Assembly: GCF_900176535.1 (NCBI RefSeq)
Contig: NZ_FWXT01000001.1
Coordinates: 1,364,001-1,428,000, forward strand
Source: Pedobacter africanus
GTDB lineage: Bacteria; Bacteroidota; Bacteroidia; Sphingobacteriales; Sphingobacteriaceae
DNA: 64,000 nucleotides
Direction of reading: 5' to 3'
The position numbers were made by a program, and so were the translations under genes. Positions 17,791-26,009 of this stretch are shown in pieces; position 1 is the stretch's first letter; each line of letters opens with the position of its first letter. The notes below the pieces were generated by a model. It had not been told where the DNA came from and ran no database searches. It worked only from the letters and a program-made list of their open reading frames with translations.

Positions 17791-19029
17791 TTAATATGGA
17801 TATACAGTAATTAGCTTGTCGGTAAGGTCAAACCTGGCCGCCTTTGTCAGTTCTATTTTTTGCAATGCTTTTGAAATGTTTGAAAAACGCGAAAAACTGC
17901 CGTTAAACACTTTGTGTTTCAGCTCTGTATTACTAAAACGCACACTTACGTTATACCAGCGGGCAATTTTTAGCATAATCTGTTCCAGGCTTTCGTCTTC
18001 AAACATAAAAAGCCCCGCTTTCCAGGCAATGGCCTGGCTGGGGTCTACAGTTGTTACGGTTATAGGCTGGTTAGTAGTAACAAGGGATTGCTGGTTGGGT
18101 TTGAGGGTAACAGATCCCTCATTTCCCCGGGATGACAAGTTATGAGATACGCTTACGCTACCTTCGAGCAGGGTAGTTTTAATGGCTTCGCCATTGTACG
18201 CACTCACGTTAAAATGTGTACCTAATACTTCTACCTGCTGCCCGTTGCTTTCAACAATAAAAGGAACCCGTTCCGATCCAGGGCCGTTCCTGGTCGTAGA
18301 GAACACGCTGGCTACCTCAAAATAGGCCTCTCCTGCCAACTTCACAATTCTTTGGCTTTTGTTTTTGTAATCGGATAAAAACTCCAGCTTACTGTCAGCA
18401 TTCAACCAAACTTTAGTACCATCCTGTAGGGTAATTTGGTAGGTGCCGCCCCGCGGGATACTTACAGTGAGTAGCTGTGCGGCATCTCGGTCATATGGGA
18501 GGGACCTCTTGTTTGTGCTATTCAAGAGATCTCTCGCTTCGCTCGAGATGACGGCAGTGCTATCGTTGTATTTAATTTGGGCAGCATCAAAGACTACCCC
18601 GCTTTTGGCAGCGCTCAATTGCAGGGTTTCTCCGTTGGCCAAGGTAAGCCTGGCGGTATTTTTTCCCGGGGCCAGGTCATTTTTAGCTGTAATCTGCATG
18701 GCACTGTATTGCGCCCCCCGGTTCACATAGAAATACAATGCTGCCGTTAAACAAAATAACACCGCAGCTGCAGCGGCAATACGGTACCATAACCTGGCTG
18801 CCCGGGCAGGGGTACTGGTTTCGGCTGCTTTGATGCGTTCATCAATCCTTCGCTTTAATTTCTGTTCCAGTTCATCCAGGCCAAAGCCAGCTAAGCGGTC
18901 CAGCACCGCAGGTGCAGGCGAAAACAATTCGTAGTAACCCTCAAGTATCGCTATCTCATCTGCTGATGCGGTACCATCAAGATATTTATCTTTAAGTTCA
19001 AGAAATTCTTTTTTTGCCGGGTTCAACAT
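17791..19029 (-). CDS. FecR-type anti-sigma factor (locus B)
   Basis: 412 aa. N-terminal sigma-binding part, one membrane segment (about 86-106, IAAAAAVLFCLTAALYFYV), FecR domain (about 195-300, ITLQDGTKVWLNADSKLEF, GEAYFEV) and C-terminal DUF4974-like domain (about 335-410). It transmits the SusC signal to the sigma factor encoded 71 bp upstream. Three palindromic repeats interrupt it in frame: E5 and E4 give ISSEARDLLN and RSLPYDRDAAQ in the stretch before the FecR domain, and E6 gives HNLSSRGNEGS after the EGSV motif. The homologue of locus C lacks these peptides, which explains much of the extra length. Confidence 0.93.
   Translation of the reverse strand: MLNPAKKEFLELKDKYLDGTASADEIAILEGYYELFSPAPAVLDRLAGFGLDELEQKLKRRIDERIKAAETSTPARAARLWYRIAAAAAVLFCLTAALYFYVNRGAQYSAMQITAKNDLAPGKNTARLTLANGETLQLSAAKSGVVFDAAQIKYNDSTAVISSEARDLLNSTNKRSLPYDRDAAQLLTVSIPRGGTYQITLQDGTKVWLNADSKLEFLSDYKNKSQRIVKLAGEAYFEVASVFSTTRNGPGSERVPFIVESNGQQVEVLGTHFNVSAYNGEAIKTTLLEGSVSVSHNLSSRGNEGSVTLKPNQQSLVTTNQPITVTTVDPSQAIAWKAGLFMFEDESLEQIMLKIARWYNVSVRFSNTELKHKVFNGSFSRFSNISKALQKIELTKAARFDLTDKLITVYPY
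18111..18141 (-). repeat. RPE/REP-like palindromic element E6, in frame inside fecR (locus B)
   Basis: Plus strand CAGATCCCTC, short loop, CCGGGATGACAAG: the arms GATCCCTC/GGGATGAC resemble the GAGATCTCTC/GAGATGAC family with altered bases. Encodes NLSSRGNEGS between EGSV and LKPNQQS; the other FecR proteins have only a few residues there. Confidence 0.55.
18481..18511 (+). repeat. RPE/REP-like palindromic element E4, head-to-head with E5
   Basis: Plus strand GGCATCTCGGTC, loop, GGGAGGGACCTCTTG. This is the reverse orientation of E5 with several substitutions, 10 bp from it, so the two form an inverted pair in the same FecR linker. Confidence 0.55.
18521..18553 (-). repeat. RPE/REP-like palindromic element E5, in frame inside fecR (locus B)
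   Basis: Plus strand AAGAGATCTCTC, loop GCTTCGC, TCGAGATGACGGC. It is the best-preserved copy in the window. Encodes VISSEARDLL on the coding strand. Confidence 0.7.
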
Positions 19030-19100
19030 AAAGCAAGCTGTCTTTTATATACAGTATATCTTTTTGCCGCACACTCCTATGGCAATTGAAAATATTTTTT

Positions 19101-19685
19101 TCAATGTTGTTTCATGGCCATTAAAATAGCAGAAACCGTTACAATTTTGCCCAATGCTGCGCGAAGGCTTGATGTAGCGGTAAGCAACTGGTTTTGCACG
19201 GTTTTTTGAGAGATGCCCAGTATTTCGCTGATCTCGCGTGTGCTCAGCTCCTGCATAAAGCGCATCCTGAATATTACGCTGCGTTTTTCGGGCTGCAAGG
19301 TAAGCCAGGCCTCAATAGCTGCTTTCAGCTCTTTTTCCTGAAAAAGAGAATCGGCCTGCAATGTTTCTTCTGCCATATGTTCCAGCGGCTCCTCAAAAAC
19401 AGGCATGGCCTTGCCTTTTTTATACAGCATAAACACCTGGTACCGTACTGCAGTAAGCAGGTAAGGAAAAAGATGCAGGATTTCCTTTTGTTTGCGTTTT
19501 AGCCAAAGGTCTGCAAAAACATCCTGGATCACCTCTTCGCAAAGTTCCGCATTTCGCAGGCGCTTGTAAGCTTCATTGTATAATTTTTTCCAGTAGCGTT
19601 TATAAGTTTCGTCAAATGCCGCTACATCGCCTGTACAAATCAGATCAGCAAGTACTGTATCGGCATGTGAAACATAAGAAACCAT
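19101..19685 (-). CDS. ECF RNA polymerase sigma factor (locus B)
   Basis: 194 aa. Region 2 about 18-90 (FDETYKRYWKKLYNEAY, then CEEVIQDVFADLWLKR) and region 4 about 125-180 with the helix-turn-helix STREISEILGISQKTVQNQL. Controlled by the FecR encoded downstream. A perfect TAnnTTTG box lies 18 bp upstream of the start codon. It follows the last nan gene by 58 bp on the same strand, so read-through from nan is possible; no terminator was seen between them. Confidence 0.93.
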   Translation of the reverse strand: MVSYVSHADTVLADLICTGDVAAFDETYKRYWKKLYNEAYKRLRNAELCEEVIQDVFADLWLKRKQKEILHLFPYLLTAVRYQVFMLYKKGKAMPVFEEPLEHMAEETLQADSLFQEKELKAAIEAWLTLQPEKRSVIFRMRFMQELSTREISEILGISQKTVQNQLLTATSSLRAALGKIVTVSAILMAMKQH

Positions 19686-19702
19686 GGCATTTTCCCTTTA
19701 CA

Positions 19703-19710
19703 CAAAGATA
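19703..19710 (-). promoter_or_regulatory. Promoter -7 box for the locus B sigma gene
   Basis: TATCTTTG on the minus strand fits TAnnTTTG and ends 18 bp before the ATG. A weak TTCC lies near the -33 position. Confidence 0.5.
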
Positions 19711-19743
19711 CCGATAAATCAGCAATGTTGGAAGCTATCGGTA

Positions 19744-20958
19744 TTAATGCGCTGTATTGGCGGCCAGCTGTACAGCATCTTGCTGCAGGTACTCATTTAA
19801 CAAAGTCATGCAATACCATTCCTGCCGGGGCAAATGAAAGGGGCCTTTAAATAAATTGCCTTTTGCACTTTGCGCCAGGCTTCCGTCTTTGTGCAGATAG
19901 CCAAACCACTCACCGTTTACAGTATCATGAAAATGCTGATAAGCATAATCATGCACCATTTTATGCCATTTTGCATACTTTTCATCGCCCGTTAGGGTAT
20001 AAGCCAGCAAGGTAGCAATGATCACCTCATTGTGCGGCCACCAGAATTTCATGTCCTGCCAGTATTCCTGCACCGGTTTGTTGTATACGTCTCGAAAGTA
20101 AAGGATTCCGCCGTGCTGCTCGTCCCAACCGCGGTCCCACATGTAATCGAGCATCTTACAGCCCAGCTTAATTAACCTGGGGTCATTGTTCCTGTATTTT
20201 GCTTCATGAAGGATAAACCAGGCCCCTTCAATGGCATGTCCGGGGTTTAGCGTACGGCCATCGATGTGGTCAATGATGCTGCCATCAGGAGCCACCTGTT
20301 CCATTACACACCTGATGTCATCTTTTACAAAATCTGTTTCTATTTCATTGATCCACCTATCAATCCATTCGTCGCAACGCGGGTCACCTATGGTTTCCCT
20401 GAGTTGCTGGGCAGTATTGATCATGATCATCGGTACACCAATACCCTTTGCAGGCCGTGTATCCATAAACTTTGATGGCAGCAATGCGGGGTTGGTAGCA
20501 TATTCAATGCATTTGCCGAAGAGGTAGCGGGCCTGCCCGGCAGCCTCCTGGTCTCCGCTGGCCCTGGCATAAGCGGCATTGGCTATTACGGCAAAAGTTT
20601 CTGAAAAATAATAGCGGCGCTTACGGATCGGCTGCCCGTTTCGGGTTACGTGGAAAAACATACGCCCGTCAGTATCAAAGCAATGCCGGTTCAAAAAATC
20701 TATGCCCGATTTTGCCCCTTCCAGCCATTCCTGTTTTTTCTCTACAGTATTGTATAGCGTAGCCAGCAGCCAGGCTGCACGCCCTTGTATCCACACGGCC
20801 TTGTCATCATCTATCAGGCTCCCGTCCTGGTCGCGCATCAGTAAATAACCGCCAAATTCTGTATCTACAGACCTTGGGAACCAAAAAGGCACCGTATCAT
20901 TCAACAACTGGTCCTGGTAAAACTTTTGCAGTTCCTTTAAGTTCTTTATGTCTTTCAT
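19744..20958 (-). CDS. nanE: N-acylglucosamine 2-epimerase (AGE) family, ManNAc to GlcNAc
   Basis: 404 aa from ATG 20958; a GTG at 20967 (overlapping the sialidase stop as GTGA) is an alternative start. The whole length matches the (alpha/alpha)6-barrel AGE/renin-binding-protein family, for example GHAIEGAWFILHEA and KFWWPHNEVIIATLL, which carry the active-site histidines and arginine-rich barrel core. In Bacteroidota sialic acid operons this enzyme converts N-acetylmannosamine, released by the lyase, to N-acetylglucosamine in the cytoplasm. Last gene of the nan operon. Other AGE members act on mannose or cellobiose; the operon context favours ManNAc. Confidence 0.88.
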   Translation of the reverse strand: MKDIKNLKELQKFYQDQLLNDTVPFWFPRSVDTEFGGYLLMRDQDGSLIDDDKAVWIQGRAAWLLATLYNTVEKKQEWLEGAKSGIDFLNRHCFDTDGRMFFHVTRNGQPIRKRRYYFSETFAVIANAAYARASGDQEAAGQARYLFGKCIEYATNPALLPSKFMDTRPAKGIGVPMIMINTAQQLRETIGDPRCDEWIDRWINEIETDFVKDDIRCVMEQVAPDGSIIDHIDGRTLNPGHAIEGAWFILHEAKYRNNDPRLIKLGCKMLDYMWDRGWDEQHGGILYFRDVYNKPVQEYWQDMKFWWPHNEVIIATLLAYTLTGDEKYAKWHKMVHDYAYQHFHDTVNGEWFGYLHKDGSLAQSAKGNLFKGPFHLPRQEWYCMTLLNEYLQQDAVQLAANTAH

Positions 20959-20963
20959 CTTGC

Positions 20964-22541
20964 TCACTTTATAATTTCTTTTACCGGCACACGTACAAAA
21001 TAAAGGTCCCTGATGCCTTCATATAAAATCCCTATCGTTTCCTCATCAATTTTTGTCATTGCCGAATAACCAAAAGAAGGCCGTTCATCCAGCAGCAGCT
21101 GATTGGCTTGTTGCCAGGTTTCGCCCATATCCAAACTGGCCTTAATGGTCAGGTTGCGGCGGGGCGCTTCAGAAACATTGGGGTTGCTGAAAAACAACAC
21201 CTCCCTGAGCTTTCCTTTCACCCTAACTTTGGCCTTAATAAAGCTACCCATACATACAGGGTCAGCAAGGTCCCGATAAGACGTTGGGTGTTCCAGCCAG
21301 CTATTGCCCATATCGGTGGTAGTGGCCACGCTCCTGAACCTGCCCCGGTTATCCCGCATGTTCAGCATCAGCGTTCCGGGTACAGTTTCTACCAACTGGC
21401 TTTCCGTAGTATTAGATTTGGCACCGATCCCGCTTTTCCAGGTTTTTCCATGGTCGGCACTGTAAATCAGGGTAGAATGCGGGATTTTCTGCGCATCCCA
21501 ATACTGGGCCGCAAAAACGATCTTTCCATCGGCCATGGCTATGCCATTACCCGGTCCATTGAAAAACAATCGCCATTCTTGCCGCTTTACCTGGGGCGTT
21601 AAACTGTAGGGGGCGGTCCAGGTTAATCCATCATCACTGCTGCTCACCACTGCAAACTGCCCCGTTTCGTCCGCAGAAAAACCAGGGCCAGAGCCTGCAA
21701 TAGAGCGGTTTCCCTTGCTCCACAATGCTACCACCCATATCTTTTTTGTAACCGGGTCAAACAGTACGGCCGGGTCTCCTACGCCATTGTTTTCATGTGG
21801 GGCGCCCATATCCATAATTACCTTCATAGGCTCCCATGTTTTACCCCCGTCCCTGCTCCGGCTCAAGCCCACATCAATGTTTCCGGGCAGGTCGCCGCTG
21901 TTCTTATACCTGATGTCGTATACGGCTATGAGCGTACCTTTATCGGTAGTCACCATTCCCGGAATCCGATAAGAGTTTACCCCATCATCGCCAGGCTGCC
22001 TTAGGGCAATACCTGTGCTCTGCGCCATAGGCTTCAGCCCCTCAGCCTGCTGCCATTTACCCTGAACATTCCCAAAAAGCAATGTATTTAATTGCACAAG
22101 CCCATCAACATCGGCGTCATCCTTTAAAACGGCACTTATCCATACATGAGCTACACCTGGTTTCAACTGCAGGCTTACCGGAATCTCAAAATTTTTGTCC
22201 CTCAGCCTCAGTTCCCCAATTTTTTTTGCTTCTGCAAGCACAGGTTTCCCCTCTGCAAGGTAAACTTCCAGTTTTTCAATCTGCTTCAGCCCCCCGGCGT
22301 TCAAGCTGCCCGCTATTTTCACATAGCTGGCTTCTGCATTAGCATCCGGCACACTTATTTTAACCAGCTGCAATGGGTTCCGGGCCAGCCTTTTCAAAAC
22401 CGGGCTCTGTGCTGGTATGGCCTGCAGGCGCGGTCCTTCGGCAACAACCGGCTTATACATTTTGCCGGTACAGGCTGCCAACACCATCAATAGCAGGCAA
22501 AGGCAGTATTTATTTTTCTGTAAAATCATTTTCATTGTCAT
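20964..22541 (-). CDS. nanH: Exo-alpha-sialidase (GH33), lipoprotein
   Basis: 525 aa. Lipoprotein signal with lipobox LAAC (Cys24). An N-terminal beta-sandwich (about 35-175) is followed by the six-bladed propeller. The sialidase YRIPG motif (about 195) supplies the arginine of the catalytic triad, and five Asp-box repeats of S-x-D-x-G-x-x-W type are visible (SRDGGKTW, SSDDGLTW, SADHGKTW, TTDMGNSW, SLDMGETW). It removes terminal sialic acid from glycoconjugates outside the cytoplasm, feeding SusCD and the MFS transporter. Gap of 13 bp after the transporter gene; stop overlaps the epimerase start region. Confidence 0.93.
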   Translation of the reverse strand: MTMKMILQKNKYCLCLLLMVLAACTGKMYKPVVAEGPRLQAIPAQSPVLKRLARNPLQLVKISVPDANAEASYVKIAGSLNAGGLKQIEKLEVYLAEGKPVLAEAKKIGELRLRDKNFEIPVSLQLKPGVAHVWISAVLKDDADVDGLVQLNTLLFGNVQGKWQQAEGLKPMAQSTGIALRQPGDDGVNSYRIPGMVTTDKGTLIAVYDIRYKNSGDLPGNIDVGLSRSRDGGKTWEPMKVIMDMGAPHENNGVGDPAVLFDPVTKKIWVVALWSKGNRSIAGSGPGFSADETGQFAVVSSSDDGLTWTAPYSLTPQVKRQEWRLFFNGPGNGIAMADGKIVFAAQYWDAQKIPHSTLIYSADHGKTWKSGIGAKSNTTESQLVETVPGTLMLNMRDNRGRFRSVATTTDMGNSWLEHPTSYRDLADPVCMGSFIKAKVRVKGKLREVLFFSNPNVSEAPRRNLTIKASLDMGETWQQANQLLLDERPSFGYSAMTKIDEETIGILYEGIRDLYFVRVPVKEIIK

Positions 22542-22554
22542 TAAAAGTTAAACC

Positions 22555-23796
22555 TCAGCTTCCGGATTCCGAAAAATCGTTCAGCTTTGGCCTTAAAAAA
22601 TACAATTGCACCAGTAAAGCCAGCAACACCACCGCGGCCAGCATGGCAAAATCACGTCCCAAATGCCCTCCATCAGATGATTTGCCCAGCAGATCGGTTA
22701 CATAAGCACCTGCAAATACACCCGTCATATTCATCAGTCCGTAGGCTGTGGCCCTATGCCTTGCCGAAACAAACTGGCACAGTATGGGCATATTGTTGGC
22801 ATCGAACATCCCAAAACCTACACCAAAACCTACCGCGGCACCTGCCACATAAAAAAGTGAATGCCCGAAGCCCAGCATCAGCAAAGAAGGGATGGTAAGT
22901 GCCAGTCCTATAGCACCGGTATACACCCTGCCTCTTACATTTTTCTGCACCCAGCGGTCAGATAAGATGCCACCTGCAATTACCCCCAGAAAAGAAGACG
23001 CGGCAATGGTTATGGTTGAAAGCGGCCCTGCGGTAGACATAGGGATTTTTAAATTCTCTGCAAACAAGGTAGGCAGCCAGTTTTTTGCCGCCCAGCCAGG
23101 CAAACTGGGCACTGCAAAATAGAAAAGGATGGTCCAGAAAGCGCTATTCGTAAAAAGCAGGGCCAGCCCTTTAAAAACCGAAGGTTTTAAACCGGCACCA
23201 CCTTCCACTGCCGCTTGTTCCCTATGTTTTTTCTCTTTCAGGAAAACAACCAGCACCAGCGCATAAACTATACCTGCAAAGCCAAATGCATGAAACGTTG
23301 CCTCCCAGGAAAAACGCTCGGCTATAACTGCACCGAAACCACCCAATGCCTGGCCCATGTAAAGGCCCGTCATGTGGATACCTATAGCCAGCGACCTGGT
23401 TTTTGAAGTATGGTAATCTGCGATTAAAGACAGCCCGGCCGGAATATACAGTGCTTCACTTACACCCATTAAGGCCCGTAGCCAATAAACCTGGCTGAAA
23501 TCAGTGGCATAGCCCATTAGCCAGGTCACTGCAGACCACACAAACAAACTCCCTACAATCAACCATTTACGGTTTAATCTATCGGCTATAATGCCCGAAA
23601 CCGGGCTCATGAAACCGTATATCCATAAAAATATGGCCATCAGCTTGCCAAAATTAATGGCCGACTGCAGTTCAATGATATCTGCCTGCATGGCTGGTTT
23701 CATCGTAGACAGCATTTGCCTGTCCATGTAATTCAGCAAGGCCACCACCCAAAGCAAGCCTACAACTACCCAGGCATATGTTTTTGTATTTGTCAT
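22555..23796 (-). CDS. nanT: MFS transporter, probable sialic acid permease (NanT-like)
   Basis: 413 aa with 12 predicted membrane helices and no signal peptide. The first helix has LLNYMDRQMLSTMKPAMQ, the DxxxR arrangement typical of the anion:cation symporter (ACS) branch, and loop 2-3 has GIIADRLNRKW, the MFS signature. Member of the group used by Bacteroides fragilis and Tannerella for inner-membrane uptake of N-acetylneuraminate. It sits between mutarotase and sialidase genes in the nan operon. Specificity is from context. Confidence 0.87.
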   Translation of the reverse strand: MTNTKTYAWVVVGLLWVVALLNYMDRQMLSTMKPAMQADIIELQSAINFGKLMAIFLWIYGFMSPVSGIIADRLNRKWLIVGSLFVWSAVTWLMGYATDFSQVYWLRALMGVSEALYIPAGLSLIADYHTSKTRSLAIGIHMTGLYMGQALGGFGAVIAERFSWEATFHAFGFAGIVYALVLVVFLKEKKHREQAAVEGGAGLKPSVFKGLALLFTNSAFWTILFYFAVPSLPGWAAKNWLPTLFAENLKIPMSTAGPLSTITIAASSFLGVIAGGILSDRWVQKNVRGRVYTGAIGLALTIPSLLMLGFGHSLFYVAGAAVGFGVGFGMFDANNMPILCQFVSARHRATAYGLMNMTGVFAGAYVTDLLGKSSDGGHLGRDFAMLAAVVLLALLVQLYFLRPKLNDFSESGS

Positions 23797-23817
23797 GTAT
23801 GTTTTTTTCCTGTTAAA

Positions 23818-24984
23818 TTACTCAATTCTGCCCAGCCTGACCTCGGGTGTACGTATGCCCGGTTTAACTTCCCCGCTGGGAATTACGATGTTGCCTTCCC
23901 AAAAAACCGCAGTTGTGGTTACCTGGGCCGGGAAAGGCAGTTCTGCTATTTTTGTCCACGCATTGCTCAGCGTATTGTACAACAGCAGCCCTCGGTAAAA
24001 GCCTTTATGATAAACGCTCAGCTTATTTTTTGCCTTTACCAGCTTGTTTTTTTCTGCTTTATCTTTTGCCCTGGCTATCTGCGCAATATAATTTTCTATC
24101 CGGTGGAAGATTTCTCCGGTATCCCCACCCATAATCAGGATAAAATGACCGGCACAGGCAAGCCCTGTACCTGCAGAAAAATGCAGGGCATTTTTCCCAT
24201 CTGATATTGCTGCAGCTTTCTTCCACAACCGGTTTTTAACATCATATACAAATGTTGTTGACCTCAATGTACTGATTCCTGAAGGATTTTTTGTTCTTCC
24301 GCCTATCACATATATCCCAATCCCCTGGCCTGTGGTTTGTGTTAGCACTACGGCGTTGGCAAGGGCAAGGGGCAATGGGGGCAGCTTTGTCCAGCCCGCT
24401 TTAGGATTCTCCAGGTCCAGGCTAAAAAAGCCGGCCGAAGAACCTGTTTTGCCATCTCCGCCAGCTGCGTACACCACATTTCCGATATGCGTTAGCCCAA
24501 TATTTGTAAGCGCCAGGGGCAATTCCGGCAATGGGTTTACTTTTACAGCTTTTGCACTTAAATCCAGTTTCAATAGGTAAGCACGGCTGGAAGGGCCATT
24601 TTCATTTTCACCTCCGGCATAAACTATACCCGCCGGAGTAGAAACACTGCCACAATAGGCAACAGGTTCTGGCAACTGCCCGCTAAAATCCCCATTCCAT
24701 ACAAAGCCCGATTCTGTACGCTGCAGTACCTGTATTGCATCGGAGTAATGCTTTTTCCCCCCGTCCCATGGCATTTTCTCCGGAAAATTTGCCCCTCCGG
24801 CCAAAAGCAGCAGGCCCTGATCAACACCGCTGATCATCCCTGCAAATCCCAGAGATGCCGCTCCGTTAACATCCTGCAGCCGTGCAGAGGCCATCCACTT
24901 TACTTTCGGCTGTTCATTTTCCTGGGAAAAAACAAGTCCTGTTGCCAACATCATATAAAATAAAAGACAGCTAATTTTGTACAT
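23818..24984 (-). CDS. nanM: N-acetylneuraminate mutarotase-like kelch protein (NanM-type)
   Basis: 388 aa, signal peptide about 1-20 (ends LVFSQ). Kelch-type propeller with repeated GG motifs: LLLAGGANFP (hallmark of the cyclically permuted mutarotase group), VYAGGENENG, VYAAGGDGK, IYVIGGRTKN, ILIMGGDTGE. NanM speeds conversion of alpha-sialic acid released by sialidase to the beta anomer, in the periplasm. Placed 11 bp after the lyase gene and 21 bp before the transporter gene. Confidence 0.9.
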   Translation of the reverse strand: MYKISCLLFYMMLATGLVFSQENEQPKVKWMASARLQDVNGAASLGFAGMISGVDQGLLLLAGGANFPEKMPWDGGKKHYSDAIQVLQRTESGFVWNGDFSGQLPEPVAYCGSVSTPAGIVYAGGENENGPSSRAYLLKLDLSAKAVKVNPLPELPLALTNIGLTHIGNVVYAAGGDGKTGSSAGFFSLDLENPKAGWTKLPPLPLALANAVVLTQTTGQGIGIYVIGGRTKNPSGISTLRSTTFVYDVKNRLWKKAAAISDGKNALHFSAGTGLACAGHFILIMGGDTGEIFHRIENYIAQIARAKDKAEKNKLVKAKNKLSVYHKGFYRGLLLYNTLSNAWTKIAELPFPAQVTTTAVFWEGNIVIPSGEVKPGIRTPEVRLGRIE

Positions 24985-24995
24985 AAACTAAATCA

Positions 24996-25934
24996 TCAGG
25001 ATCTGCCAACTGGCCAAACAGATTTAAAATTATCAAAATCCAGCTGTTCCACATCCTTTTTAAACAACTCAAACTGCAGGCCGTCCATGTTTTTTACCGG
25101 CAGCCTGAATTCACCGCAATCCATTCCTGCAAGTTTCATATAAGCCTTGCCTACAGCAATGCCCCCATATTTACCCAGCAACCTGATCATGTCTATAGAT
25201 TTTTGCTGAAGCACACGTGCATGGGCCAGGTTGCGGGTATTAAAAGCCGAAATCAGCTCGTGGTATAGCGGTGCAGCATAATTGAATGTACTGCCTACAG
25301 CTCCTTTTGCGCCCAGCACCAATGCCGAAAGCATGTTCTCATCCCGGCCCCAAAGCATGTCATACTTACCTTCCTTAAAGTTCATGCAGCTTTGGAAATC
25401 CATAAAATCTTCATGGGTATATTTGATGCCGGCAAAATTATGTACCCGCCCGTCAATAGCCTGTAAAAGATCGTACATGGCATAATTCCCTCCGGTAAGT
25501 ACCGGAATATGATAGTAATAAAAAGGCATATCAGGTACTGCCGCCGCAATTTCAGCACATGCATCTGCCAGTATGCCTGCGTTTGCCGGCTTAAAATAAA
25601 AAGGCGAAGTGAAAGATACCGCATATAAACCGATCTCGCTGGCATACAAGGCCAGCTCTTTGCAATCTGCAATGCTGGTACCGCCCAGCAGCAGCATCAC
25701 TTTGAACGCATCATCCTGCGCAGTACAATCTGCCCAGGCGGCTGCCACTTTCTTTTTTTCGGCACTGGTCAGTGAAACCCCTTCACCCGTAGAGCCGCAG
25801 ATAAAAGCACCCGCAACCTGGTTGGCCTTCAGAAAGCGGTAATAATCAGGGATGAGCCCCAGATTTAAGTTTCCTTTTTCATCCATAGGTGTAAAAGGAG
25901 CGGCAATTAAACCTTCAATTTTTTTAAATTTCAT
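24996..25934 (-). CDS. nanA: N-acetylneuraminate lyase (DHDPS/NAL aldolase family)
   Basis: 312 aa TIM-barrel aldolase. GSTGEG at 47-52 binds the carboxylate, Tyr140/141 in FYYYHIP is the catalytic tyrosine region and Lys171 in FAGIKYT is the Schiff-base lysine. It splits N-acetylneuraminate to N-acetylmannosamine and pyruvate in the cytoplasm. KYTHEDF after the lysine is the pattern found in sialic acid lyases rather than dihydrodipicolinate synthases. Third gene of the nan operon, 75 bp after SusD. Confidence 0.92.
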   Translation of the reverse strand: MKFKKIEGLIAAPFTPMDEKGNLNLGLIPDYYRFLKANQVAGAFICGSTGEGVSLTSAEKKKVAAAWADCTAQDDAFKVMLLLGGTSIADCKELALYASEIGLYAVSFTSPFYFKPANAGILADACAEIAAAVPDMPFYYYHIPVLTGGNYAMYDLLQAIDGRVHNFAGIKYTHEDFMDFQSCMNFKEGKYDMLWGRDENMLSALVLGAKGAVGSTFNYAAPLYHELISAFNTRNLAHARVLQQKSIDMIRLLGKYGGIAVGKAYMKLAGMDCGEFRLPVKNMDGLQFELFKKDVEQLDFDNFKSVWPVGRS

Positions 25935-26009
25935 CTATGTATTGTTTTTAATGGTCGGCTGCTGTTTTTACCTACAGCCGGCATAAGCTGCCGGCCGTAA
26001 AGTTGTTCC

